Positions 39,901 through 48,900 of a stretch of DNA of 64,000 bases are shown piece by piece; positions within the stretch are counted from its first letter, which is position 1, and each line of letters starts with the position of its first letter. The stretch lies in the NCBI GenBank assembly GCA_037349105.1, contig JAYJMM010000065.1:496001-560000 (forward strand), written 5' to 3'. This stretch comes from Limnomonas spitsbergensis (taxonomy: Eukaryota; Chlorophyta; Chlorophyceae; Chlamydomonadales). A model generated the notes under the pieces. The model was not told the DNA's origin, made no database searches, and saw nothing but the letters and a program-made list of their open reading frames with translations. A program made the position numbers and the translations under genes.

Positions 39901-41710
39901 GCAACTGGGGGAATCTCTTGTGCAACTGCAACAGGCGACCCCCTGCGATCTCTCTGACTTCCTCACTGATATCTGCATACAAGTACTGCACTACTGGGAT
40001 ACCTGCTCTGAGTACCATTTCCAGCCCTGAGCACATACCTCCAAAAGGCTCGAAGAGGACGACTCCTTCGGTCTCCATGGCCCGCACAGCCCCACTTGAC
40101 AGGCAAGCTGTATCCAGGCCTGCAAGGGAATGAGGGGGCGTCACCCGAGGCAGGTCAGCAAGAACATCACTGATCATCGTCCTGGATCGCTCCCTGTTGC
40201 TGAACGCCTGCTCTGCTGTACTGACAGGCTGCGCCTGTTCATCATCGTCAGTGGCGGCAGAGGATATCTCCTGCCCCACCGGTGCTGTCACGCAAGCTGC
40301 CTCTGCAGCTCGCAACATCTGTACTCTCCTTCTGCCCTCCTGCGCCATGCGCACTATCTGGTCTGCATGCCACTGGTTCACTCTGCCCAACCCTGTGAGC
40401 AAAGCTACTTGCTTCCCACTTGCCTCCTCCCTGGCTGCTGGCTCGGGCGCGACTGTATCAAGCCTGGCCCCTGTGCGGTCAGCTGAGGATGGGAGGGGGG
40501 ATCTGGACGGGATGTCTGCATTCTGGTGGCATGCTCCTGAGCGGTGGACAATGGTAATGTCTAGCTCTTGAAGCATGAGAGCCCACCTAGCGTGCTGGCC
40601 TACCAACGTCTGGTTGTCCATGAGGTAAGTGAGCGGCTCATGGTCAGTGATGAGATGCACCTTGCACCCAAACAGCATGTGGCGGTATGTGCGTGCTGCA
40701 TACACTGCGGCCAGCATCTCCCCCTGGAACGAGGAATAGTTCCTCTCGCTCTTGTTCAGGGATCTGGATGTGCATGCCACCATATACTCCCGCCCGCTGT
40801 CATCACACTGCCCTAGCACTGCGCCTATGCCTTGCTTAGAGAAATCTGTGTACAACAAGAACGGCCTTGGCGGCCCCTTGCCGTCTGGTCCTGTCCCACT
40901 GTAATCTGGTCTGCGCAGGACTCTCCCGCCCTCGCACATCTCTGTCTTAATCAACTGGAACGCCTGCGACTGCTCTGGCCCCCACACAAACGGGACCCCC
41001 TGGACCAGCAATGCGTTAATGCATGCTGCCTTTTTCGAGAAGTCCGGGACGTAGCACCGGTAGAAATTCAAGAATCCCATGACCTCCTGAATGTTTTTCA
41101 CCGATGCGGGCTCTGGCAGCGCCATAACTGCTGCTATCTTAGCAGCGTGCGGCGTGAGCCCCTGGGCCGACACATTGTGACCCAGGTACTCTACTGTTGC
41201 ACACCCAAACAGGGACTTGTCGGGGTGCGCCCTTAATCCTACACTGTGGAGCATGTCCAACATCAGCTCCACATGCCTGATGTGTTCTGCCGGTGTGTCA
41301 CTGTACACTAGCAAATCGTCAATGAATGCTACGCAGAACGCACTCAGGCCTGCCCTGGCAATCTCCTCTTCCATCATACGCTGAAAGAAAGGAGGCCCGT
41401 TGCGCAGACCGAAATTGAGCTTTGTGTACATCCACAGCTCAGGTCCCATCCAGAAAGCTGTCTTAGGCTGGTCCTCGACCTTTATAGGGATCCGCATGAA
41501 CCCCGACCGGAGATCAACCTTGCTGAATATCTTGGCAGTGCCCAGGTTCTGAAAAATAGTCTCCATCCTGGGGATGGCAAATTCCTGCTTGGCTGTACGC
41601 AGGTTTAACCTGCGCATATCGTGCGCTATTCGATGGTCTGTCCACTCCCCAGTTTCAGCACTCTTTTTGGCTGCTACTACTGAGTTGGCCGCAAACTTGA
41701 TAGGCCCCCC
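36962..41710 (-). CDS. Pol: RT, RNase H, DNMT, integrase, PHD finger
   Basis: Open from about 41710; the first ATG at 41617 gives 1551 codons. Counted from that ATG: RT with FSKVDLRSGF (~30), LNFGLRNGPPFFQRMM (~70) and FIDDLLVYSD (~100); RNase H with LYTDFSKQGIGAVLG (~255) and ITDHEPLTYL; DNMT (~514-846); integrase with an H2C2 site (GHFGSH...CGVC, ~1020-1060), D in WGVDLCGPF, D in VTDQGTEF and E in HPQADGLSERA; then PHD (~1388-1432). The upstream RT part (IKFAANSVVAAKKSAE) is in this frame but lacks a start, so the protein should begin in the preceding frame, one base shifted at a G7 run (41705-41711). Confidence 0.93.
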   Translation of the reverse strand, partial: GGPIKFAANSVVAAKKSAETGEWTDHRIAHDMRRLNLRTAKQEFAIPRMETIFQNLGTAKIFSKVDLRSGFMRIPIKVEDQPKTAFWMGPELWMYTKLNFGLRNGPPFFQRMMEEEIARAGLSAFCVAFIDDLLVYSDTPAEHIRHVELMLDMLHSVGLRAHPDKSLFGCATVEYLGHNVSAQGLTPHAAKIAAVMALPEPASVKNIQEVMGFLNFYRCYVPDFSKKAACINALLVQGVPFVWGPEQSQAFQLIKTEMCEGGRVLRRPDYSGTGPDGKGPPRPFLLYTDFSKQGIGAVLGQCDDSGREYMVACTSRSLNKSERNYSSFQGEMLAAVYAARTYRHMLFGCKVHLITDHEPLTYLMDNQTLVGQHARWALMLQELDITIVHRSGACHQNADIPSRSPLPSSADRTGARLDTVAPEPAAREEASGKQVALLTGLGRVNQWHADQIVRMAQEGRRRVQMLRAAEAACVTAPVGQEISSAATDDDEQAQPVSTAEQAFSNRERSRTMISDVLADLPRVTPPHSLAGLDTACLSSGAVRAMETEGVVLFEPFGGMCSGLEMVLRAGIPVVQYLYADISEEVREIAGGRLLQLHKRFPQLLPVRAFDKAFRALPQDVYAITAEHLKEAGAQEGRQWFMVAGWECQDLSSAGKGRGLAGERSKSFFPLVKLLGTLQFLQGPRPPAYLIENVAMQLHQKSEKASVEAFQEVCRILGTPALFDAAQVGSYAHRTRNYWGNIAPAADIEFVIRASTRPHEGIVDDILDKGSKAQVVSCPDNGGYRINVTGQPRKVLPCLMATPSSYAFRNGQNGMVYRPMGDLQEPNANERERAMGYAVGSTLPRPDFPEAARRAALGRCMDSWALSAWLNVALEWAKIMPAELTRRAKLPSQDRDPVLGATLMSSHYALATAGNACSGSGEAAASYRQCLGESAAADWADAAQEPGGNASEAQVDVEIRVTREIESEKDQPGCPAGPSARVDVWADEPVLRFLREKTYVQGTELGEQTRIQRRAAPFQWESEKGGVLMRLMPDGRRCVVPRPEDRLAVIQTAHAGTGHFGSHRTAFMVMQQHWWRGLRAAVKKAVQECGVCDRARASTFNHIQPNLHPLPIEGLFFRWGVDLCGPFTTTSRGNRFVMVCVEHYSKWVELIPIPSKASDVTALAFFQNVVARFGGCAEVVTDQGTEFQGEFQDMLLDCFIDHRTTSANHPQADGLSERAVQTLKAGLRKCCEEGSSDESWDKMVPWVALGFRCSPQQATRMAPYEVLFGQRPTFPSRVGADLWSTAKVATAEEAADLLLARVARIKEALPVAGEHLKIAQHRDKLRYARIRGGGYVPQVRRFAEGDYVYVKYSSERRSLDPKARPEILRVKTLGATGTLVLEGADGLTVTENAVNCSPCHLPNLRGVVDFSGTRPNNSLSCEVCQLPDRGEVMLLCDACNTGWHMDCLVPVLEEVPEGEWLCPHCTPEDKGAGPAAVAGPPTEERSLQVQGRPSPAARAAARTAQEADVMDRPEVEVMATNPATRQMERGIARPMANGLYDISYTTGRGEANVTPRAVTRRAKVAKEAAREEEESALEDFTGT
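37315..37455 (-). other. PHD finger domain at the integrase C-terminus
   Basis: Cys/His order is C-x2-C (CEVC), C-x2-C (CDAC), H (GWHMDC) and C-x2-C (CPHC), the C4HC3 PHD pattern, with the usual Trp two residues before the last Cys pair (GEWLCPHC). PHD fingers often read histone H3 tails. Placed where chromoviruses carry a chromodomain, it could steer integration; that is inference. Confidence 0.9.
39080..40075 (-). other. DNA (cytosine-5) methyltransferase domain within Pol
   Basis: Lies between RNase H and integrase. Motif I FEPFGGMCSGLE, motif IV GWECQDLSSAGKGRGLAGER with the catalytic Cys, motif VI IENVAM, motif VIII AHRTRNYWGN, motif IX-like RKVLPCLMATPSSYAF, and NERERAMGY near the C-terminal motif. 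The AHR.R.YWGN block resembles DNMT3-like enzymes. The usual Pro before the catalytic Cys is Glu here. All key motifs being present suggests an active enzyme. Captured DNMTs are known in some dinoflagellate and charophyte retrotransposons. Confidence 0.92.
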
Positions 41711-43690
41711 CTGGGCACCTTGACTATGATGCCTGCCTCAATCATCGGCTGACACTTTTCCTTAAAAATTGCTGCTTTAGGCGGTGGCATATCCCTGGAC
41801 TTCTGAAAGCACGAACTGACCTCGTCTTCTAAAGCCAGTGTAAACTCACCCTGCGTGCCGCAGTAGCCTGGTAGATCCTCCATGGAGTAAGCGAATGCTC
41901 CTTGGCGATCCCTGAGGCTCTGCTCCAGGCTCTCCTGCTGCTCCGCAGTGAAGTCGGGGTGCTTGCCCAGCAGCCATCCCTCCTTGGTCTTGACGTACTC
42001 TGCAGGTGGCTCCACTACTCCCCCCGGCTGGAACATGTCGATCACCACAGCCGCCTGCGGGTCGTCCACCGCGGGCAGCTCTTCCTCGCCAGTGGTGTTG
42101 CCGTTGTGCCATCTCTCCTGCTGGCTGCATGCGCCCCTCCCGCCGGTGTCCCTCATGGAGCTGACAGCCGGTGGGCGCAACCATCCAGACGACAGCTTTG
42201 CTGCTGCCTCCCTGCCAGAAACAAAAGCACCTTGGCCTGCTGTAAATCCTCCTCCTCGCACTCCCTGCCCGGTAGCTCGCGCCCCCGGCACACACACCGA
42301 CAGCAGAAGCCACACCAGTATCAGCTGGAGCGCCCCCGTAAGGATCCCTTTAATTGCTGTACAGGTGAGGAGTCCTCTGCACGCTGTCGTCTTCCTCATG
42401 GGTTGCTGCGGTAACTGTTCTGCGGGCTGAACGCCTGGCTCTGCAATCTGCGCTGGCGGCTGCTGTCCTCTGGCCCACGTGATCTCCAGGTCTACCTGGC
42501 TGATCCTGAGTGGCAGGGTTGGGCAGTCCATTCCTGGCCTGCTGCCACGGTTCCTGTCCGTGGCCGCCCTCTGCGCCTTTCCTGCACGTCGCCTGGCCTT
42601 CTTTGAATTTTTTCCTTGCAACTTGGCAGTGTCAGCCCAAATCGCACTGGCCCTTTCTGGCCCTGCTCCTGGGATCTGTCCTGTGCTGCACTGTGCCATC
42701 CTCTCCTGCCTGTGGTTGGCGCGCTGCACAGCCTCGCTGTTGCCTGCACCCGCGGGCTCATCTTGCCCACAGCCCCGTCGTATGGTTTCCCGCGCGCCGG
42801 CAACCCTTCTGGCGAGGTCCTCGCCCCTGCCGGTTTGGGCTTGTCTGCTGCGGCTGTCCGACGGCTGTTGGGTGTCCGCTCCTTCTGCTCTCCTCGTGTA
42901 GAGGGCTGATACTCTCTCCGTCAGCTCCTCCTGTAGCTCCCTGACTGCCCTGCTGTAACCTCCCATCCTGGGGTCCGGATCGGGCTGTGGTAGCATTTTA
43001 AGTCGGAACAGCAGGCTAGCCTCCTGGCCCGCCTCTTGCTGCCCCATGTCCTGCCTTCGTAGCACGTCCAGCTGATCTACAAAGTTCCTGAGCACTGCAA
43101 CCCAGCGTCCCGTGCTGTACGCTGCTGGGTCACCCCAAGGCCCCTGTGCCGCTGTCTGTGCTGGCGGGCTGATCTGGGGGTCTCCTGGGCGCCCGTTGCT
43201 CTCCTTGCCTGCTGCTGCCCCCTCGGTCCTGCAAGCGCGCTGGTCTGCTGCCTGCTGATGGCTGATCCCCGCTGTGACCTGGTTTGCCTCCTCCTCCAGC
43301 GTGATCCCGTTACCGAGCTCTATAGCGGCCCTCCTGCTTCCGCGCTCTTTCATTGCTGCCTGCTCCTGAAAGATGCCGCGCATCCACGCGCGCCTCAGCT
43401 CTGGCAGCTCTCCCACCATGCCGTACCTTGGACTTCCTGGTCCTGGGCCGCTGTCTGCTGGCATGTAGTTGCCCTCTGCATCCCGAGCCTCTGCTCTGGT
43501 GACGCTATCCTGGTCCGAGGGCCTGGCTCCTGCTTCGTGCCACTCCTCATCTGACTCGGTGATCTCAACCAGTGGTGGTGGGCCCTCTGAAACGTTGTCG
43601 CTGAGCTCTGGGATCCTGCTGTCTGAGTCCTCCGTGGGCGATGTGCCGACACTGTCCAGGGGCGCCTGGGGCTCTGCCCGTCCCTAGGCT
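41677..43690 (-). CDS. Pol segment before RT, ending at RT N-terminus
   Basis: From ATG 43464 it has 595 codons, and the frame is open up to about 43690. The first ~450 residues are polar and unrecognised, apart from one hydrophobic helix (LQLILVWLLLSVCVPGA). The end reads FAYSMEDLPGYCG, GEFTLALEDEV and AAIFKEKCQPMIEAGIIVKV, the start of a gypsy RT. It stops at 41677, but RT continues in the -1 frame after G7, so this is one polyprotein with a frame break. Confidence 0.75.
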
Positions 43691-45047
43691 CAGCCTCCAG
43701 TGCTGATACCCCCAAGTCGTCCACATACTCCAGCAGCTCCCATGAGGCTGCTGCCGCCCCAAATGTTACAAATGCCGCCTGGGTCCATTCCGGCTCCTCA
43801 TCCTGGACGGGGCCGTCGGTGGCTGCCGCTGGCTCCTCTGCATCGGCGCCTCGCCTGCCCACCGGCCCATGTCCCCTACTCGGCTGGTTCCTCAAGTCCT
43901 CCAACTCCTCCTCGATGCCTACTTCCCCTGCTCCTCTGAACAGAGGGTGCAGCGTGCGCACCCCTGCTGGGTGCGCTTGTCTCCACAACTGCGTCGTTAT
44001 GACGTCAGCCTGCCAATAGGGCAGCACGCTGCTGGCCCTGTTGTCGTGCCACGCCCTCCGCTCCTGACGCACCCACTGGTGCACATATGATGCCAGGCGT
44101 TCTACTGCGAACGGCGAGCTCGCCAGCTCTTCCTCTCCTTCCCACATGGCTCCTGATGCTGGCGACTGCTGGGGTCCGTAAGGCCATGTTGGACAGGTTG
44201 TTACCTCTGTAGGCGCCCACTGATCCTCTACGCCCCACACATGCCGCATGGCCGCTGATCGCTGTCCTGGGAGCAGGACCCTCTGCAGCGCCATTAGCAT
44301 GAGCGTCCACACTGCCGGGTCTGCTCCCCTAGCGTAGGTATAGGCATGGAACTCCGCCTCGTCTACTGACGCGCACTTAGTGACTGCCACGTCCTGCTGG
44401 TGCCTTGCAAACAGGTAGACGGGCATATCATCGTGAGTCGCGTGCATGTGGATCCATGCCGATGAAACGGGCAACTCCTCATCAGCCATCTCCTCATAGT
44501 AGTAAGTTACTAGCTGCTGGACTGGAATGGCTGCCCTGGCGTCCCCTGGCGCTGGCCCCCACGGCACTGCTTGTCCTGCGACCGTCCTGGGGATGACGAT
44601 GGACGCCTCTATGGTCGCCTCACACCGCCCTGGCCTGCCTGGGTGACACAGCCCTGCCCTCACTGGGGCCTGCTCTGTTGTTTCCACAAATCTCGCGAAC
44701 TCGCCCATGGCTTGGACTGGCACATAAAATGCGCGGTCTCTGAGGGCTGGGTGCCCCATCAGCTCACGGACACAATCCATCGCCCACGGTGTGCGCATGA
44801 ATCCTGGCTGCGCGCCCTGCCACATCCCCTCGGCTGGCGCAATGTCTGGCATGTCCGGGTGCGCCCAGCATGCTGCATCCACCGCTGTGATGCCTGCTGC
44901 AATGGCGAGACTCACCATCTCGCTAACGCAGTATGCATTGTGGGGTGCCGCGACCATCCCCTCTGCATGTAATCTGCTATATTTGTGCTGGGCAGGATGT
45001 ATCCTTTGAGCGCAGCGCCCAGCATGACAGCTGTCACTGCGTCCCAC
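43395..45047 (-). CDS. Pol segment, unrecognised
   Basis: 550 codons. The frame becomes convincing after AGGGGATGG (~44960) with MVAAPHNAYCVSEMVSLAIA and stays so to about 43690, where the acidic sequence continues in the next frame. It contains LVTYYYEEMADEELPVSSAW and other globular-looking stretches. No family recognised. Confidence 0.55.
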   Translation of the reverse strand: MGRSDSCHAGRCAQRIHPAQHKYSRLHAEGMVAAPHNAYCVSEMVSLAIAAGITAVDAACWAHPDMPDIAPAEGMWQGAQPGFMRTPWAMDCVRELMGHPALRDRAFYVPVQAMGEFARFVETTEQAPVRAGLCHPGRPGRCEATIEASIVIPRTVAGQAVPWGPAPGDARAAIPVQQLVTYYYEEMADEELPVSSAWIHMHATHDDMPVYLFARHQQDVAVTKCASVDEAEFHAYTYARGADPAVWTLMLMALQRVLLPGQRSAAMRHVWGVEDQWAPTEVTTCPTWPYGPQQSPASGAMWEGEEELASSPFAVERLASYVHQWVRQERRAWHDNRASSVLPYWQADVITTQLWRQAHPAGVRTLHPLFRGAGEVGIEEELEDLRNQPSRGHGPVGRRGADAEEPAAATDGPVQDEEPEWTQAAFVTFGAAAASWELLEYVDDLGVSALEAEPRDGQSPRRPWTVSAHRPRRTQTAGSQSSATTFQRAHHHWLRSPSQMRSGTKQEPGPRTRIASPEQRLGMQRATTCQQTAAQDQEVQGTAWWESCQS

Positions 45048-45997
45048 GGGAAAATCATCCTGGCAACTGCCTGCATGGCTGCTGCCCTGTCAACACATGT
45101 CTGCTCTCCGCCGTCCAGGAGCCTATGGTTCTGCAACCGACATGGCCCGTCCCTGCACTCCCCTGGCATAGTCAGCATGGCCCCGGAGGTGGACGCCTCT
45201 GGCATCTCTTCCCCCAGGCGGAAGTACTGCACAAAGGGTTCGCCTGCTGGCAGCGACTGCGGGAACGGCTGTATGTAGATGCGTTCTCTGCTGTAGGACC
45301 TGTCTCTGCTGAAGGACTGGTCAAGCTGCCTGTCCTCGCCCCTTGCGTCAGACCTCCCTTCCCTCTCGCTGCCGTGCTGTGTCTCTCCGTCCTCGTCGAT
45401 TCCTCCCCAAGCATTGCACCGAGAGCTGGTGCCTTTATGGGTCCTAACGGGCCCCGCCCGAGCGTCCAGCTGGCTCCCTGCTGCGGTCCCTCTGGCCGCT
45501 GGGAGTCGCGACCCCGCTCTGTGTGGCTCCTCTGTCTCGGCGGCTGCTCCCGCTACCCCTCTGCCTGTGTCTTGATTGCCCTCCGGGGTACCTGGACATA
45601 ACACGCCAAACTCTCTTTCATGCAAGGGCGAGGGTTCCTGAGGCTCATATCTGCCTGCTGAAAGGTTGGATCCTGAATCGGTATCCCACCCGTCTACGTC
45701 GTGCTGGGGTACTGCCTCCCGCTCGCGTCTCTCAAACTCATCCCACTGCTCATCATACTTGTCCCATTCCCTGTCTAGGAACCTCTGCATCAGATTTGGC
45801 CATCCTACACACGGAGCTGGGCACCCCCTCCTCTGGAGATCCTTCAAGAACTCCAACGCATGTGCTACGGATCTGGCCGACCCTGCAGGCATAGTCCCAT
45901 AATGGTTCATGGCTAACGCCTCTACAGCCATCGCCCAGTGGTTTACCTGACTGGCTACCTGCCCTTCTGGCACCCTCTGAGGGGCCACCTGAACTGG
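44912..45997 (-). CDS. Pol segment directly in frame after the Gag stop
   Basis: In the same frame as the upstream ORF, separated only by TGA (45998-46000), so readthrough would join them. The first candidate start is GTG at 45988; 358 codons. It includes VNHWAMAVEALAMNHYGTMP and acidic and Arg-rich stretches. It ends in a frame break near 44960. No family recognised. Confidence 0.55.
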   Translation of the reverse strand, partial: PVQVAPQRVPEGQVASQVNHWAMAVEALAMNHYGTMPAGSARSVAHALEFLKDLQRRGCPAPCVGWPNLMQRFLDREWDKYDEQWDEFERREREAVPQHDVDGWDTDSGSNLSAGRYEPQEPSPLHEREFGVLCPGTPEGNQDTGRGVAGAAAETEEPHRAGSRLPAARGTAAGSQLDARAGPVRTHKGTSSRCNAWGGIDEDGETQHGSEREGRSDARGEDRQLDQSFSRDRSYSRERIYIQPFPQSLPAGEPFVQYFRLGEEMPEASTSGAMLTMPGECRDGPCRLQNHRLLDGGEQTCVDRAAAMQAVARMIFPWDAVTAVMLGAALKGYILPSTNIADYMQRGWSRHPTMHTALARW

Positions 45998-48900
45998 TCA
46001 TGCCTGACTGACCTCAGCCTGGTAGGCATCTCTGTCCTGGCTAATTTCCATGTGGCCTGTCATGAAGCACGTGTGGCCTCCTGTCCCCTCCCACCTTGGT
46101 TGCTCGCCCTCCGGTGGTTCCTGTCGCGCTGGCGGTTCTGGCCACGCGCTGGGGCCTGCTGCCCCCTGCTGGAAGTCCCTTGCACTGGGAGTTCCCATGG
46201 CAGTATCAAAGGTCCTGCGCCTGCTCTCCATGGGCATCCCCTGGCCCCTGCCTGGGCCCCAGGTTCCATAGCCCCGTGCTGGGCCTGCAGGTGCCCCTGG
46301 CCTGTCGCCTGTCAGCCCGGCCTGCTCCGGGTTGGTGCACTCGTTGGCAAAGTGCCCCGGCTGATTGCACTTGAAGCACAATCCACCATGGCGCGGTCCC
46401 AGGTGACGCCTAGGCTCTGCCGCCCCGCTGCCCTCTGCCAGGGTTCTGTTTGTCGGCCCGGGGCCTGGGCCTCTCTGGTGCTCCTGCCCCTGCCTGTAAG
46501 GCCTGGCAACCTCAGCATGGTGCCGTTCCCTGGATCTGCCCCTGGGCTGGTCCCTGCATGGTGACCGCTGTCTGCGGTCCTTGCTCCTTTCCTCGCTGTT
46601 GCTGCGCCTCCCTGCGCCCTGCCGCTGGGTCCTGGCTGCCGGCGTTGGCACCGCCCCTTGGCGCTCCTCACTGATGGCCCTTTGCGCGCTTCTGCTGCGC
46701 CGTCGTAGCCTTCTGTCCCCTGAGCCGCTCTCGTCGCTGCTAGAAGGACTGCGCTTCTTCGGCTCCTCCATGCCGGAATGCTCGCTGTCCACGTCTCGTA
46801 GCGGGGACGGAGTCGCCAACATTGCCCTGACGCACCCCGCCAACTCTGGGTCTGTTTCAAACGGGAGTGGCTGCCCGTGGTTTGGCGGCCCCCCCAAGTG
46901 TTGTAGTCCCAGGGCCTCCTGCAGCCCGGTCAGCTCCTCTGCCCGCAGGATGTACTCTCGCTGGACCGTTGTCATGACCTGCTGACCATCCGTGATGACC
47001 TTCCACCCGGCCAGCTGGCCTTTCAGGTAATCCACAAATTCTGCTGACTGCTTCCACATTTGCCGCTCTCTCCATCTTAGAGCCTTTTTCAGCCCGTTGA
47101 CTTGCCCTGCCAGCCTGTTGATTTGCCTGTCTTGTGGGCTGGTCCCTGGCTCTGGAACCTTCTCTACGCTGCAATCTTCCTCCTCCTCTGCTTCCTGCGC
47201 CTCATCTTCGCTGTTGCTGGCTGATTGCGCGGGGGCCCTTGCCGCCCCTGGCTTTCCTTGCCCCTGCTGCTGTTGCGCCTGCCTACCCTTGCCGCTGCTG
47301 GCCTGCTGCACTCTAGGCCCTGCCACCTGCGGTTGCTTTTGCAGCTGCTGCTGTTGCTGCTGCTGCTCTCCCCTGCTGCGCGTTGAAGTTGCCTGTGCAG
47401 CTCTATCGGCTGCAGCTGTGCCGTATCCCCTCCTCTGCGCTGCAGGCGGCCCTGCCTGCACCGCAGGCGCTGTTTCGGGTGTCCGCGAAAAGTCCTGAAT
47501 CCTCCTCTCACACTCCTCCACCGCGTGCTTGTCTGGTTTTCCGCACAAGGCGCACGGGTAGGCGGGGCATGCTGGCATGAAGTCCCTGACCGCCCTCTTC
47601 TCAACGTCAGAGAGTTCCGCGGCTCTGCGCGCTCTTGCCATCTCCTCTGCGGTTGGTGTGGCGGTCTCTTCCACTGCTGCTTCGACTGGCACCGGCCTGC
47701 GCCTTTGTAGCCTGGGGTTTGGCTCGCTGCTGGGTCCTGCGCCCTGTTCGGCCCTCATAGCGGTACCTGCGCGTGTGGCCATGGAATGCTGTAAGAGCGG
47801 TTCGTGCTCTGTTTCAACTGTTGCAGCTGGCCACCCCTCTCTTTCTGCGAATCCACACTGAATTCCTGCCCATGCCACTGCTGCTGCCTGGTACCCCCCT
47901 GCCGGAGATGCCCGCAGGAGTGGCAGCGTAAGGTCCTTGACCCCTTGCACTCTCTGTGGGCCCTCTCTGGGCCGTAAGGTCAGCCTTCCTGCTGCCTCTA
48001 AGACCCCGTTATACTTGAGGAACTCTGGGTTCCCTACCAAGTGCTCATATGCATCCGGTGGTGTCTTAACGACCCTGACCACCATGGGCTCCATAATGGC
48101 ATTGGGCCCTCCGTATCCATACACCACATAAATGAACAGTACTCCATACAGATCTGCCCCTGCATTGTCTGTGGTACGAATCTTCTCGTCTGTACGCACC
48201 AGCTCCGCCCCCATGGCAACTAATTGCTCTGCAATATTGACAGTGATAACATGGCACGTGCATGCGGAGTCCATGAGTGCTTTCTGAGCCACCAGGACCT
48301 TCCCATTGACCATAAGTCCCACACACTGCTCCAGGTTGCTTCTGTCATTTTTGAAATACTGCAGCTTGGGTGCAGCCGTCACCGTTCTACCCTCTGGCCT
48401 GGTGTTACTAGTCTCACCCCTGTGGCCGGTGTTGTCTCCTCCCATGGGCATCGTGGTGAACGACAGCGCTGAGAGCCGCTCGTTCAACTTGAACACCTGT
48501 AGGCGGATGTCAGACATATCGTCAGCTAGTTTACTCAATACCAGCCTCTTTGCTCCCTTCCTGGAGGGTTGTACCGTGAATCCTGGTACTGGTTCCTCCT
48601 CCTGCAAAGGTTCTGGCAAAAACGACTTAGGGCGGGCGTTATGAACTGCCTGCTTGAAACCTGCAGGCTTGGGTACCAGCCCAACCTGCGTCATGAGTGC
48701 TACGGACTCGCTGAGCATCTCTGCCATGGTCTGGTGCCATCCCTCTGGCTCAGCCTGCCCCGTTGCATTGCTGAGATGCGACACGTGGGCTGCCTGCTGC
48801 GCCTGACCTCCCTGGCCAGGCCCAGGCCTAGGATACTGTCTATTGTTCTGATTCCTGTCATACGACCTGCCTGCCGCCTGTCCCTGCTGCGGCCTTGGCG

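Noticed and set aside
43395..46000. Tyrosine recombinase expected from the split-repeat layout
   Set aside because: I looked for the R...H-x-x-R...Y pattern in the unassigned segments and found none convincing; the DDE integrase is clear.
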